Origin: Cladosporium sp. IMV 00045
Lineage: Eukaryota; Ascomycota; Dothideomycetes; Cladosporiales; Cladosporiaceae
Assembly: GCA_001931905.2 (NCBI GenBank)
Contig: MSJI02000649.1
Span: forward strand, 1 to 64,000
Length of the DNA stretch: 64,000 nt
Direction: 5' to 3'
Shown in pieces: positions 32,905 through 43,729 of the stretch. Both the position numbers and the translations under genes were made by a program. Below the pieces are notes generated by a model. It was not told the DNA's origin and made no database searches. It saw only the letters and a list, made by a program, of their open reading frames with translations. Each line of letters opens with the position of its first letter. Position 1 is the first letter of the stretch.

Positions 32905-34776
32905 ATGGCTCAAGTCATGATGCTGGGAAAGCGCACTCGCAGCGCCGTCGACACAGAATCCACTGCTGCATCGACTCGCGCCAAAAGACGTGTTGTGCTG
33001 AACGAACCCGTCGACGAGAACCAGAACCCATTCGTCACCCGCGACACCAACCCGACACCACCCAAAAAGACTCGTTCTTCATCTCGCACAGTCCCCGCCA
33101 AACATGGAGCGCCTCAATCGCGCGTTGCTGTTTCTCCACCTAAGATCAGCGCCCACTTCCAGGCCAAGAAGGCGCCGGTCGATGTCCAACCAGACGGAAA
33201 GGCCAGCACAGAAATCGAGCCGAGCACACCACATCGCGAATCGAAGAAAATCGCAGTCACACCGAGACACAGAGTGATTGTCGGAGGCGCCGCACGACTC
33301 ACGCCCAAGACTCCAAGCACTCCCTCTGCCGGCGCGTCTGTCTACAACCAAGCGCGTCAGCTGTTCTCACGATGCGCGAACCCTGGCAAACTGGTCGGCC
33401 GGGACGAAGAGAGGCAGCAACTGAGCTCCTTCGTCGAGAACAGCGTCACCTCAGACTCTGCTGGATGTCTTTACGTGTCAGGACCACCAGGAACGGGCAA
33501 GAGCGCTCTTCTGGATGAAGTCTGCCAGCACTACCAGAAATCTGGAGATGTCAGTATGTCAGTTGTGAACTGCATGAGTGTGAGAAACGCAAAAGACTTG
33601 AGTGGGAAGCTCTCGGAAGACCTCGATCTGCAAGAAGACGCCGGATTCGAATACCTGCGCTCCTGCTTCGTTGGAGGAAAGTCAAAGACCGCAAAGAAGT
33701 ACCTTGTCATTCTGGATGAAGTCGACTGTTTAGTCGACCTGGACTTGAGCCTGCTTTATGGCCTCTTCGAGTGGTCAATGTCGCCTTCTTCTCGCCTGGT
33801 CCTGATCGGTATCGCAAACGCATTGGACCTGACCGACCGCTTTCTCCCGCGGCTGAAGAGTAGAAACCTCAAGCCAGAATTGCTCCCCTTCATGCCATAT
33901 GCGGCAGCCCAAATCGCAGAGGTCTTGACCACCAAGCTCAAGAGCTTGATGCCAGCCGGATCCAGCGATGTACCCTTCCTCCAGCCAGCTGCTTTGCAGT
34001 TCTGCGCCAAAAAGGTCGCATCACAAACTGGCGACCTCCGCAAAGCATTCGACATCTGCCGCCGTGCAGTCGACCTGGTTGAGCAGGAAACAAGAGACAA
34101 GGACGCAAAGGCTGCACTCCTTGACAGCCCGTCGAAAACTACTCCGTTGATGGACAACATGAACCTGGCATCTCCTAGCAGCGCTCGCTCGCCCACAAAG
34201 AGTCCTACCAAACCTCGCTCTGGCATCGTCTACACATTAGAGACAGCACCAAAGGCCACCATCGCGCACATGGCCAAAGTGACAGCCCAGGCCTTCAGCA
34301 ACGGAGCCACGCAGCGTCTGGGCACACTCAACCTCCAACAAAAGGCAGTCCTCTGCGCACTAGCGGCGCTGGAAAAGAAGAAGCGGGACAACCAGATTGA
34401 GCGATACCTGCTGGCCACGCCTAGCAAGACCAACAAGACGGCGCCGAGTATCAAGCAGCTTTTCGAGGCTTACAGCGGATTGTGCAAGAGAGAGAATCTC
34501 TTCGCACCCCTGTCGAGCATGGAGTTCAGGGATGTCGTATCTGGCCTGGAGACACTGAGCTTGGTATCTGGCGTTGACGGCAAGAATGGCAGTTTCACAC
34601 CGGTCACACCTTCAAAGACTCCCAGCCGAAGGGGCAAGGGTGGATTTGCAGGTGCAGTCAGCGGAGACGACAGAAGGGTGGCTTCTTCAGTTGGGATGAA
34701 AGAGCTGCATGCGGCGCTCGAAGGACCCGGAGGCGATCTTCTCAGGGAGATGTTGGAGGGAAATGGACTTGCATGA
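32905..34776 (+). CDS. CDC6: Replication licensing ATPase Cdc6/Cdc18
   Basis: Single exon, 623 aa from the ATG at 32905 (MAQVMMLGKRTRS). The frame is open further upstream but that part reads as leader. An AAA+ ATPase that with ORC loads MCM2-7 at origins in G1. The N-terminal ~140 residues are disordered with many CDK-type S/T-P sites (for example VAVSPPKI, AVTPRHR, LTPKTPSTP) expected for degradation control. Walker A GPPGTGKS is at about 193-200 and Walker B VILDEVD near 268. Sensor and lid segments follow (NALDLTDRFLPRL, GDLRKAFDICRRAVDLVE). The C-terminal winged-helix region is recognisable (LNLQQKAVLCALAALEKKK). Intact and of typical length. Confidence 0.95.
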   Translation: MAQVMMLGKRTRSAVDTESTAASTRAKRRVVLNEPVDENQNPFVTRDTNPTPPKKTRSSSRTVPAKHGAPQSRVAVSPPKISAHFQAKKAPVDVQPDGKASTEIEPSTPHRESKKIAVTPRHRVIVGGAARLTPKTPSTPSAGASVYNQARQLFSRCANPGKLVGRDEERQQLSSFVENSVTSDSAGCLYVSGPPGTGKSALLDEVCQHYQKSGDVSMSVVNCMSVRNAKDLSGKLSEDLDLQEDAGFEYLRSCFVGGKSKTAKKYLVILDEVDCLVDLDLSLLYGLFEWSMSPSSRLVLIGIANALDLTDRFLPRLKSRNLKPELLPFMPYAAAQIAEVLTTKLKSLMPAGSSDVPFLQPAALQFCAKKVASQTGDLRKAFDICRRAVDLVEQETRDKDAKAALLDSPSKTTPLMDNMNLASPSSARSPTKSPTKPRSGIVYTLETAPKATIAHMAKVTAQAFSNGATQRLGTLNLQQKAVLCALAALEKKKRDNQIERYLLATPSKTNKTAPSIKQLFEAYSGLCKRENLFAPLSSMEFRDVVSGLETLSLVSGVDGKNGSFTPVTPSKTPSRRGKGGFAGAVSGDDRRVASSVGMKELHAALEGPGGDLLREMLEGNGLA

Positions 34777-35536
34777 TTGGGAGGCGAGTTTGATTATTAC
34801 ACGTGATACACCTGCTGTTCTTTCTATAAGCGTCGGCGTTTGGGAAGCCTGGAATGACTGCCTTTTCTTCAGTTGGCATAGAGAAGGGGATGGAAAGACG
34901 AATACTCGAGAAGTTGATAAATACCCACCACAATCGCATGAGCACAAGATGCTCCCTGTGTTTCTGAACTCTCCACTCGTCACACACACGAGAAGATCAT
35001 CGTGTCATTCGTCAATTCTCACACACCACCTGTCAATGACCATGTCATGCATAGATTAGATGCAAAGAATCCGAGACATCTGCTCAGGCGCATAGACTAT
35101 TCGAGACTATTGTCAAGGATTCGTCTCCACCCCCACTCAGCAGAACAGACTTGCAGAAGCCCTGGACCGGCGCTAAAAATACTGCGGCGGCATCGCTAGA
35201 GGAGAGAAGGGAAAGATTTGGTTTGCGCGCGCGCGAGGAAAGTCTCAGGGCCTGCTGATCGTCTGTCGCGATTCTTCTCTGAAACAAACAAACAAGTCCC
35301 CCGTCGCTTGCATGTTGTTTGCATACCATACACCACCACCACTCCCTCTCTAATAGTCAGCAGTCCGGGTCAATCGCCCACACGATCCTTCGCTCGCCAC
35401 ACACCACACATTCGCTTCTTGCGCAAGTGATTCGCCCCGCCTGACGATCTCCATTGCACACCACAACACACTGTTGCGACAGATACGACGATACAAATAG
35501 ACACTCGCGCCACTCCCTCCTTCCGCTCCCGGCAAG
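34777..35536. other. Intergenic spacer
   Basis: 760 bp between CDC6 and the LYAR-type gene, both on plus. Nothing coding recognised. A short GCGCGCGCG run lies near 35225-35233. Confidence 0.5.
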
Positions 35537-35824
35537 ATGGTGTCCTTCTCGTGCGAGGTACGTGTGCACTTGTACCTTCTCTCCAATCTCGTGAAATAAA
35601 CAAACAGGCAGGCCAGGGCTAACGTTTGCGCAGAACTGCGGCGACATCCTCACCAAGAAGAAACTCGACCCGCATCGCAACCAGTGCTACGGCGCATCCT
35701 ACACCTGCATCGATTGCATGGTGCACTTCCAGGGCACGGAATACAGATCGCACACGAGCTGCATGACCGAGGCCCAGAAATACCAGGGCCATTTGTACCG
35801 CGGGGAAAAAAAGAAGGGCCAACA

Positions 35825-35863
<39 letters not shown>

Positions 35864-37057
35864 GGGCGATAAGCTAAAGTCGATGCAAGGGCAGGATAAG
35901 GCAATGGTGCCGGTGCCTAAGCCATACGTCGAGGATGCGCCCGAGGACGGCGAGAGCCAGCACGCCGTCGCCGTGATCGATGTACCACCCAGGGCTCCCA
36001 CACCTCCGCCCGCTGCCCAAGCTCTGCCCGCCGACAACGTCAACGTCTTTGATTTCCTCGTCCAAGACGCCACTCCCAAGGCTGCCACCGCCGCGCCGGC
36101 CGTCGGTGCTGCGCCGCCCAGGAAGATGCTCGAGAGGGAGTCGTCCAGCATGTACGTCAACCACCCCAACGACAGCCAGTACTCGCAGTACTCCAACGGC
36201 GACGGCTCGACCTACCTGCAACGCGGATTCTCCTACGGCGACGCGCCCGTCCAGCCCACCTTCCAGCGATACGACTCGCAAGGCTCCCTTCTCGCACCAC
36301 CCGAAGCCTACGCCACGCCCGCGCCTAAGAAGGAAAAGAAAGACAAGTCCGACAAATCCGACAAGAAGCGCAAACGCCACCACGTCGACGACCTCGACCT
36401 CTCCGCCGCCAAACGCCCCGCCTCCCGCGACGACGAGCCCATGACCGACGCGCCCGCGCCCCCTCCCTCGTCCGCCGGCCGCGTCCTCCACTCCGGCCTC
36501 ACCGGCGGTCTGAGCCGCCTCGTGACCGACCCGGACTTCTACGCCGACCGCATCGACGCCGGCCCAACCCCCGTCAGCCCCCTCAAACGCACCAAACGCA
36601 GCAGCGACTCCACCAAGGACAAAGACTCCCCGACAAGCGCAAATCCTCGCACGGCGACAGGAGCAGCACGCGCACCGTCTCCCACACCAGCAGCAAACCC
36701 TCCGACGAAAGCAGCACCAGCCGCCGCCACACCTCCCGCCGCCACCACTCGCCCTCCTCCTCCCCCGAACCGCGCCCCAAAACCCGCCTGATCGAAAGCG
36801 GCCGCGCATCTTCCGTGCAGGCCTCCGCTTCCAACCAGGTGGCGCTGCAGGGCAGCTCGCGAGCGGAGCTTTTCATGAGTTTCGTCAACAAGGGCCCGGA
36901 GAGCGAGAGGGGCGTTTCTATCAACAAGGCGCTCAAGAGGTATCATCGCGAGAGGGGGCTGAGGGTTGCCGAGGATAAGGAGGATGAGGATAAGGAGCTT
37001 TGGAAGGAGGTGAGGGTTAGGAGGAATGAGAGGGGGGAGGTGGTGCTTTTCTTTTGA
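35537..37057 (+). CDS. LYAR-type zinc-finger nucleolar protein, frame broken once
   Basis: Exon 1 is 21 nt (35537..35557), exon 2 starts at 35634. The 76-nt intron is phase 0, giving MVSFSCENCGDILTKKKLDP. The N-terminus has two C2HC fingers of the LYAR family (CENCGDIL...HRNQC; CIDCMVHF...HTSC), known for nucleolar/ribosome biogenesis roles. A polyglutamine run follows, then a disordered basic region. Reading continues to a stop at 36791, but the conserved fungal C-terminus (ELFMSFVNKGPESERG, INKALKRYHRERG, ending RGEVVLFF) lies in another frame. The switch maps near the C4 run at 36628-36631. One extra base there would give one 481-aa protein. Either a base is missing from this sequence or the gene is truncated. 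Family call secure, integrity uncertain. Confidence 0.82.
35820..35862 (+). repeat. CAG microsatellite encoding polyglutamine
   Basis: CAACAGCAA followed by about ten CAG units, giving 13 consecutive Gln then KQG just after the LYAR zinc fingers. Likely polymorphic. Confidence 0.85.
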
Positions 37058-37634
37058 GGTGGTATGCGGGATTTGAGTCGATGATATTTTCGTCTTGTCT
37101 AATGGGGTTGCGCGGTGGTTCTGGTGTGGTTTCTGATCTGTGTGGTTGATGATCTCAACATTGAGACCATGATTTTCGAACAGGACGATTCGCTCGTACT
37201 GTGGCGAAATAATGTGGCGAAAGCACGGGAAGCCGATGGGGAACCAGATTGGCAAATCTAGACGACGACGAACGACGACGGCTGGATATGCATGAGCATG
37301 CTTGTTGTTTTGATATGGCATCTCTGATCGAGTTATATGTAGTGTTTTCTGATAACTTCTCTCTTGTTTTTCGTAACGTAACTTAACGTAATATACGACG
37401 CTGCCGGCGAGCATGCACTACCAACACCACCACCACCACCACTTATCACTTATCACTATCACCATCGTTGCTTTTGCTCTCTTTTTCGAAATAAGAAAAA
37501 TTGAAAATGTGTCTTGCGTCTATTCTTCGTTGTATCATTAAGCCGCTCGATAGCGCTCAGGGGGTATCATATCTACATGTATATCATAATCTAATTCTCA
37601 AAGAACAACCACCACCTCACTTCCTCTACATCAA
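37058..37634. other. Convergent 3' spacer
   Basis: 577 bp between the ends of the LYAR-type and CDK7-type genes. Contains a short CAC/ACC run near 37418-37441. No gene. Confidence 0.5.
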
Positions 37635-38867
37635 TCACATATTCCCAAAATCAATCTTCCTCGCGACCCCATCCCCCCTCCCCCCCACCCTCGAATCCTC
37701 CCCGGGCACCTCTCCTCCCCTCCTCTTCAACTCCTCCCCCATACTCTCCACCCCACCTCCCTTCTTGGGCAACTCCGCCAGCGGACTCGGCCTCGGCGCA
37801 CTGACAAAATACCTATGCCTCAGGACCCCCTCTGCGCTCAGCCTCTTGTTGGGATCCAATTGCATCATCGCAATCAGCAAATCCACCCCCTCCTCCCCGA
37901 CAGTCTTGAACTGCTCCAGCCACGAACCGCGCGAGCGTTCGGTTACAATCTCCTCCGGCGTTACGTACGAGCGCAGCTTGCTAACCCCAGGCCAGTTGGC
38001 TTCCGTCGGCGTGCCGATTTTCTCGCAGATCAGCCGCACCATGTTCAGCTCGCTATCCGGCGGCACGCCCATGAGAAACGGCACGCGGTTTATCAGCTCC
38101 GCGAACACGCACCCGCAGCTCCACACGTCCACCGCCCCGCCGTAATACCGCGCGCGGTAGAAGAGCTCCGGCGGGCGGTACCAGGACGTCACGACTTGGG
38201 AGGTCATCTCGGCGTAAGGGTCCGCGAAAGATCGCGCGAGACCGAAATCCGCGAGCTTGATGCTGCCGTCCGCTGCGATGAGAAGGTTGTTCGGTTTGAT
38301 ATCCCGGTGCAGCACCGAGTTGGCGTGGCAGAACCACACCCCGCGCATCAGCATGAGCATCCACGCCTTGATGTCGGCGGGCGTGTACCGCGTGCCCTGC
38401 ACGTCTTGCACGAGTTTGAGCAGGTCGCCTTGCGGCAGGTGTTCGAGGACGAGGTTGAGGTTCTGGTCTTTGGTGCTGAAAACGCCGTGCAGTTTGATGA
38501 TGTTCGGGTGGCTGAGTTCTTGCAGAAAGCGGATTTCCCGCAGCGAGTCGTAGCTGATCCCAACGTCCGCGGACTCGGCGGCGATTTTGATCTTCTTAAT
38601 CGCGAAGAGTTTGGCGGTCGGAGGCGAGCCGCGCTTCGAAGACGTCGGCGTACTGACCCGCGCCGATTTTTTTGCCTTTGATGTATTTGGAGCGCTCGGT
38701 TATGTCCATTTGTTCGCCTAGGTCGGCGACGGGGGCGGGGGACTGGGTCGATGGTGTGGAGGAGTCGAGGGGGGTGTTGGTGCCGTTTGTGGTGTTGGCT
38801 GAGAGCACTTTCTGGCGTTTGAGGGGGGTTCGGGCGGGATGCCGTAGGCGGGTGATTTGGCTTCCAT
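37635..38867 (-). CDS. CDK7: CDK7/Kin28-type cyclin-dependent kinase, two compensating frame breaks
   Basis: The TFIIH-associated, CDK-activating kinase that phosphorylates the RNA polymerase II tail. Motifs: KKIGAGQYADVFEA loop, FAIKKIKI, GISYDSLREIRFLQEL (the PSTAIRE-helix equivalent), HRDIKPNNLLI, ADFGLARSFADPYAEMTSQ activation loop, and VTSWYRPPELFYRARYYGGAVDVW. The ATG at 38867 (MEAKSPAYGIPPEPP) is in the same frame as the catalytic body, but the stretch between (KRQKVLSANTTNG to EARLASDR) is in another frame. One base seems missing at the C6 run (38823-38828, G on plus), and one extra base lies near 38620-38640. With both corrected the protein is 410 aa. Uncorrected, the stop at 38596-38598 cuts the kinase before the catalytic lysine. 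An essential gene, so sequence error is the likelier cause. Confidence 0.85.
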
Positions 38868-39282
38868 GGTTGTGGGTGTTGTGTCGTTGTCGTTGGTGTT
38901 TGAGAGAGGTGTGGTGTGTTCGATAGTTGGATGATCGTTGTTGGTAGAGGATGAGCCACTACCGTTGAGGAATCTGCAGGTCGGACAATGATTTCCACGG
39001 ATGACTGCTGACGGCTGCCCTCAATTGTCGTCAGCTGTCCGAATAGCAAGGGAATGAAACAGTGATGTGTGAATGAGACCTCACTTGCAATGGTCTGGAT
39101 CACATGTAAGTGAAGTTCAACCAACCAAAAGCTTCGCGCGTTCATGTGAGACCGGACCAGCAGCTACGGCGCATGCGGCTTTTCGGGGGAGAGACTTGCC
39201 AGGCACTCTACAGACATCCAGGAAACAATAGCAGTGATAAGGCAAGAAGGTCAGGACACAATCCACCCGGTCAACCCTCACA
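38868..39282. other. Divergent promoter region
   Basis: 415 bp between the CDK7-type and mS41 start codons. No gene seen. Confidence 0.5.
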
Positions 39283-40062
39283 ATGGCAGCCAAACGCCCC
39301 CTCTCATCAATGTTCAGCCTGCCCGCGGTCGCACGCCAACCAATCTGCCAACAATGTCGATTCCTGCACATCGGAAACCCAGTTAAACCAACAGTACCTC
39401 GCCCGACACCCTTCGTACCCGACTCTCAAACCTTCCTTACCCTAATCGGACGCAACATGGCACAGCACGCCTCCAAAATTCCCACGTGGGAAGCGCTCTT
39501 CACGCTCTCATCCGCGCAATTGCGGGAAGCAGGCCTTGAGCCCGCGCGCGCCAGGCGGTACCTCTTGTGGTGGAGGGAGCGGTTTCGCAACGGACTCATG
39601 GGCATCGGCGGCGATCTGCAAAAAGTGGAAAAGGGTGTGGCGGAGCTGAGAATCGTCGAAGTGCCCTCCAAGAGACCAATCGACCAGATGGCCACTCTCT
39701 CCAAGAACCCCGGCACCAGGAAGCTGGTGATCAACACGCCCGTCACTGTCGCCGCGATGCCGGACCCGGCCAACCCTCAGGAGAGCGCGAGGGAGATCAG
39801 CATCACTCCCCCGCCGCAGATTGACGCTACCAAGGCGAAGCCGATCAAGGATATCAAGATCGTGAGAGGAAATGCCATCAGTGGCACGGGTGTGGAGTAC
39901 GTCAAGGGACACCCTGGCGTTGCGAGGTTGAGGGTGCAGGATGGTCTTTGGGAGGTGAAGAGGCCCGTTAAGGTCGATGGTGGTGAGAGGAGGCAGGCGG
40001 AGGTTAGGGCGAAGCGTCGCGCGGAGGAGAGGAGAGGACCCTCGAAAGCTCGCGCCATGTAA
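39283..40062 (+). CDS. FYV4: Mitochondrial ribosomal protein mS41 (IGR motif)
   Basis: Single exon, 259 aa. N-terminal presequence-like segment (MAAKRPLSSMFSLPAVARQP) followed by the IGR/SAM-like domain: FLTLIGRNMAQHASKIPTWE, LFTLSSAQLREAGLEPARAR, RYLLWWRERFRNGLMG. This motif defines Fyv4/mS41 of the mitochondrial small subunit. The rest is basic and poorly conserved, ending KRRAEERRGPSKARAM. Intact, although it lies between two genes whose frames are broken. Confidence 0.9.
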   Translation: MAAKRPLSSMFSLPAVARQPICQQCRFLHIGNPVKPTVPRPTPFVPDSQTFLTLIGRNMAQHASKIPTWEALFTLSSAQLREAGLEPARARRYLLWWRERFRNGLMGIGGDLQKVEKGVAELRIVEVPSKRPIDQMATLSKNPGTRKLVINTPVTVAAMPDPANPQESAREISITPPPQIDATKAKPIKDIKIVRGNAISGTGVEYVKGHPGVARLRVQDGLWEVKRPVKVDGGERRQAEVRAKRRAEERRGPSKARAM

Positions 40063-40626
40063 TGGATGGGACTTGAATTGAAGGGGGAGAAGACGCTGTT
40101 CTCGTGTGATTGAGGCAAGCATGGGAGCAACAGCATATATCATCCAGTCCTTGGAGGTGCTCAGATTGCTGTCGGACCACAAGCGACGAGGACGCAGATG
40201 AGCAAATTTGGCTGTCACATTTGAGAGCATGATAGATCAAGAGAGGAGATTTGGCGTCATTGCGAGGTATGACGAGGTGTTTGGACGCTTACTATAGACA
40301 AAGAAGTGTATTATATTATTGTAAATCACAGCAATACCCTATTCTTCCACACCAGCAGTGATCCCCAAGGCGTTGGGCTAGCGACAGCTTCGAACGCTCG
40401 ACAGATCATAACACTGCAGACTCGCTGCATTATGAGCATCTAATGTATTTTGGAAAAGGTTGGTAAAGTCTCTCCTATGCCAAATATGACGCTATTTGCT
40501 GCCGCCCTTCAATCAAATCCACCCCCAGCGCATTACGCGGGGAACTCCGCTGATCAAGTAACGGTAAGCCCATAACCAACACGTAACAATACACATCACC
40601 CCAAACAACACTCAACAAGAGCCAGC
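40063..40626. other. Intergenic spacer
   Basis: 564 bp between mS41 and ZW10, same strand. No coding or RNA feature recognised. Confidence 0.5.
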
Positions 40627-43097
40627 ATGTCAGCAGCCCTGACGCCTGCAATCCTGCAATATGTCAACACAGGCGCCTACCCTGAAAGCGAAGACGTCGT
40701 CACCGCCGAACTGTCCTCCGACTCCCTCGCCAACATCCTCCAAGAGCTCCGCAAGAACAAAACGACGTGAAGCAAGAAATCCGCTCCCTCAGCAGTTCCA
40801 CGGCGCCAGACATCGACACGTGGATCTCGCGGGCGAAAGAGCTGCAAGTGGACATTCAGCGCTCGCGGGACACGGCGAGAGAGATCGTCGCGCAGGCCGA
40901 GGCGGGCAGGGAGTTGAAAGCGAAGGTGCTGGATTCGGGCAATAAAGTGCAGTTGTTGGAGAAAGAGGTTTCGTTCAATGAGGCTTTGACTGGCACGCTG
41001 GAGCATATTCGCTACGCGAGTGGGGTTTTGAATCAGGCGCAGGATGAGGCTGTTAAGGGGAGGGTGCAGATTGCGCTGGAGAGGTTGGAGCAGGCGGAGG
41101 CTTCGATTGGGGGGTTGCAGAGTGTGGAGGGTTCAAAGGCTGTTGGGTTGTTGTTGAAGAGAGCTGCTGCTTTGAGGGACAATTTGCATGATGCGAATCT
41201 GGCCAACTGGAATAAGCTTGTGGAAGTCAAGCTCGAGGATAGGAGTATCACGATTCACGGTAGTCGAGAGGACGTGCCCGAGGTCACGCTCGAGAGCACT
41301 GTGGCTACTGCTCCTGCTCTTGAGGTGTTCGATCGTCTCGTTCAGAAGCTCAGCAGGGATGTGGAACGGGCGATTCTGAAGCCATTGATGTCTCGTGATT
41401 CGAGCGGGAAGCCAGGTGCTCTCTCGGTGTCTGGTGAGAGGATCACTTGTGGAAGGTCTTCAAACGACGATCACTCATCTACGATTTTCTCGGACCTCAA
41501 GACGCTCGTGGACTTCCTCTCCAGCAAACTGCCAAAGGATGTCGTAAAGGCTCTGTCCCAGCAGCTAATGCCCGCTTTGACTTCCCGAATCGACAGATAC
41601 TGGCTGGAGCCTTCGATTCCATTGGAGATGTCGCAAATGGGATATTTCCAGGACACTTTGAACGGCGTGCAGGACTTTGTGCAATATCTTGACGACCAAG
41701 AATGGGAGAACACGACGGAACTTCGAGAGTGGGTTGGAAACGCACCGAGATCTTGGCTTACGAAGAGGCGAGAGAACTTACTTGGAGATGCTCGCAACCT
41801 TGTCTTCGAAGGCTTGAATGAGACGAAGACTGTTGAGCGCGTTGAGACGCAGATGGTCAGCCAGGCTGAGGCTCCTGCTGAGCCTGAAGCTGACGATGAC
41901 TGGAATACTGCGTGGGATGAGCCTGAGGAGCCTGCTGAGACTGCTCCAACGAAGGCTAATCCTGCCCAGGAGGATGATGACGACGATGGCAGCGCTTGGG
42001 ACACTGAGGATCTGGACGACGAGAAAAAGACAGACGACGATGGCGGGGAGGATGCTTGGGGATGGGGTGATGAAGAAGGTTCCCAAAAGGCAAGCAGCCC
42101 GGTGGCTGCAAAGAAGGAGCCCGTCAAGGCCAATGGAGAAAACAAGGCTTCGACCAAGCCTGCTGAACAGGAGATGACCTTGAGAGAGACATACACTGTG
42201 ACTTCTATCCCAGATGGCATTCTCGAAACGATTCAGCAAGTCATCTCCGACGCCGAAACTCTTACAGGACCGGAGTTCGCTTCGTCACCAGTCATACCCG
42301 CAGCGGCAGGTCTTTACTCCCTGCCAACACTTGCACTAGCTATCTACCGAGCCACCGCATCAACGGCATACACGAAACTAGCCACAGGCAACATGCTGAT
42401 CTACAACGACGCATCCCGCCTCTCAGATCAGCTCCGCGCATGGCAAGCCTCCCAACCACCAGCCTCCCGACTCCGCCTCGACAACGACGCCAAAGCACTC
42501 GATCAATTCGCAAAACGCGCCTACAGTGCCGAGATGGAATCCCAACGCATCATCATCCGCGACCTGCTCGACGGCGCCCAAGGTTTCGCCAACTGCACCG
42601 AAGAGCCCTTCAAAACAGAATGCTCAAGCGCCATCGAGCAAACCATCCACCGCCTGCACGAAGTGCAAAACCAATGGCAGCCCGTCCTCGCACAATCCGC
42701 CCTCCTGCAATCCCTCGGCTCCCTCCTCTCAACCGCCACCGCGAAAATCATCACCGACATCGAAGACCTGGGCGACATCGGCGACGCCGACAGCAAACAG
42801 CTCAAAGCGCTTCTCGACCGCGTGACGGAGCTGAAAGCCCTTTTTGCGCAGCAGGACCCGAATACCGGCGAGGTCTCAGATATGACGTTTATCTACTGCC
42901 CGAACTGGCTGAAGTTCCAGTACATGGCGGAGATTCTCGAGTCTAGTCTTGCGGATATTAAGTATTTGTGGAAGGAGGGCGAGCTGAGTTTGGAGTTTGA
43001 TCTTGAGGAGGTTGTGGATTTGATTGAGGCGTTGTTTGCGGATAGCGATTTGAGGAGGAGGGCGGTGGCGGAGATTAAGAGGGGTGGGTTGAGGTGA
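40627..43097 (+). CDS. ZW10: ZW10-family tethering/kinetochore protein, frame broken once
   Basis: ZW10 homologues act in the Dsl1/NRZ tether for Golgi-to-ER vesicles and, in some eukaryotes, at kinetochores. The ATG at 40627 opens a good ZW10 N-terminus (MSAALTPAILQYVN; LANILQELRKNK) that hits TGA at 40768. The long frame carrying the rest begins at DVKQEIRSLS without its own ATG. The switch lies at the A4 run of AACAAAACGACG (about 40756-40765). One added A gives 823 aa with an exact frame. Features: N-terminal coiled-coil helices, an acidic linker with DDDDDGSAWDTEDLDD near residue ~450, and a C-terminal helical domain ending EVVDLIEALFADSDLRRRAV. Family call good. The break is probably a missing base. 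Confidence 0.85.
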
Positions 43098-43729
43098 TGG
43101 GATGGCATGAAGGTATGAATATCAAGGGCACAAGAATCAATGACAAGTTGTAAGGAATTTTTGAATTCGACCCGATCGCCTGCATTGTATTTCATGGTTG
43201 GCTCTGGGCATGACAGTCCCTGAAACGCGCATTGTCAACAATCTCTCGTGCTTGCACACTAGGACTGGAAACGATGCTTCTGGATTCTTCCCGAGCTAAT
43301 TTCCACCGCATGATGGAAATCGATTGCATATGAGGCTGACTACCTACCTGCTGGGTTCTCGAAGCCCCTAGTGACCCGTCACACAGCCTGGATCTCCAAC
43401 AGCCCCTTCAATAGCAATCTCAAGCTCAGTCTCGACTCTTCTGCGAACTCGAGCATCTTCGTTAAAATTGATCTCTAATCACTTTCTGAGCTTCTCTCTT
43501 CTCACCACATAACTCACTCGGGAATCAAGCAGCCGTAAGCGAAACACTACGTTTGTTTTGAAAACATCTCCCAGCAGTTGCGTTGGACGACAGTGTGCCT
43601 GACAACCCCATCTTCTCCGACATCCTCTCAAAGCCGATCAAATCACAACCATTTGGCAACGATCTTCCTCAACAACTCCATCTTCTCCACTAGCCTTCCA
43701 GTTCCATACAAAGACCTAACTCGGCCACC
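43098..43729. other. Intergenic spacer
   Basis: 632 bp before the orphan protein gene. The last 100 bp are A/C-rich leader-like sequence. No gene seen. Confidence 0.5.

Noticed and set aside
35874..36809. 311-codon minus-strand frame
   Set aside because: Antisense shadow of the GC-rich LYAR-type gene. Gly/Arg-biased composition and no motif.
41471..42220. 249-codon minus-strand frame
   Set aside because: Antisense to ZW10. Ser-rich complement of its acidic linker.
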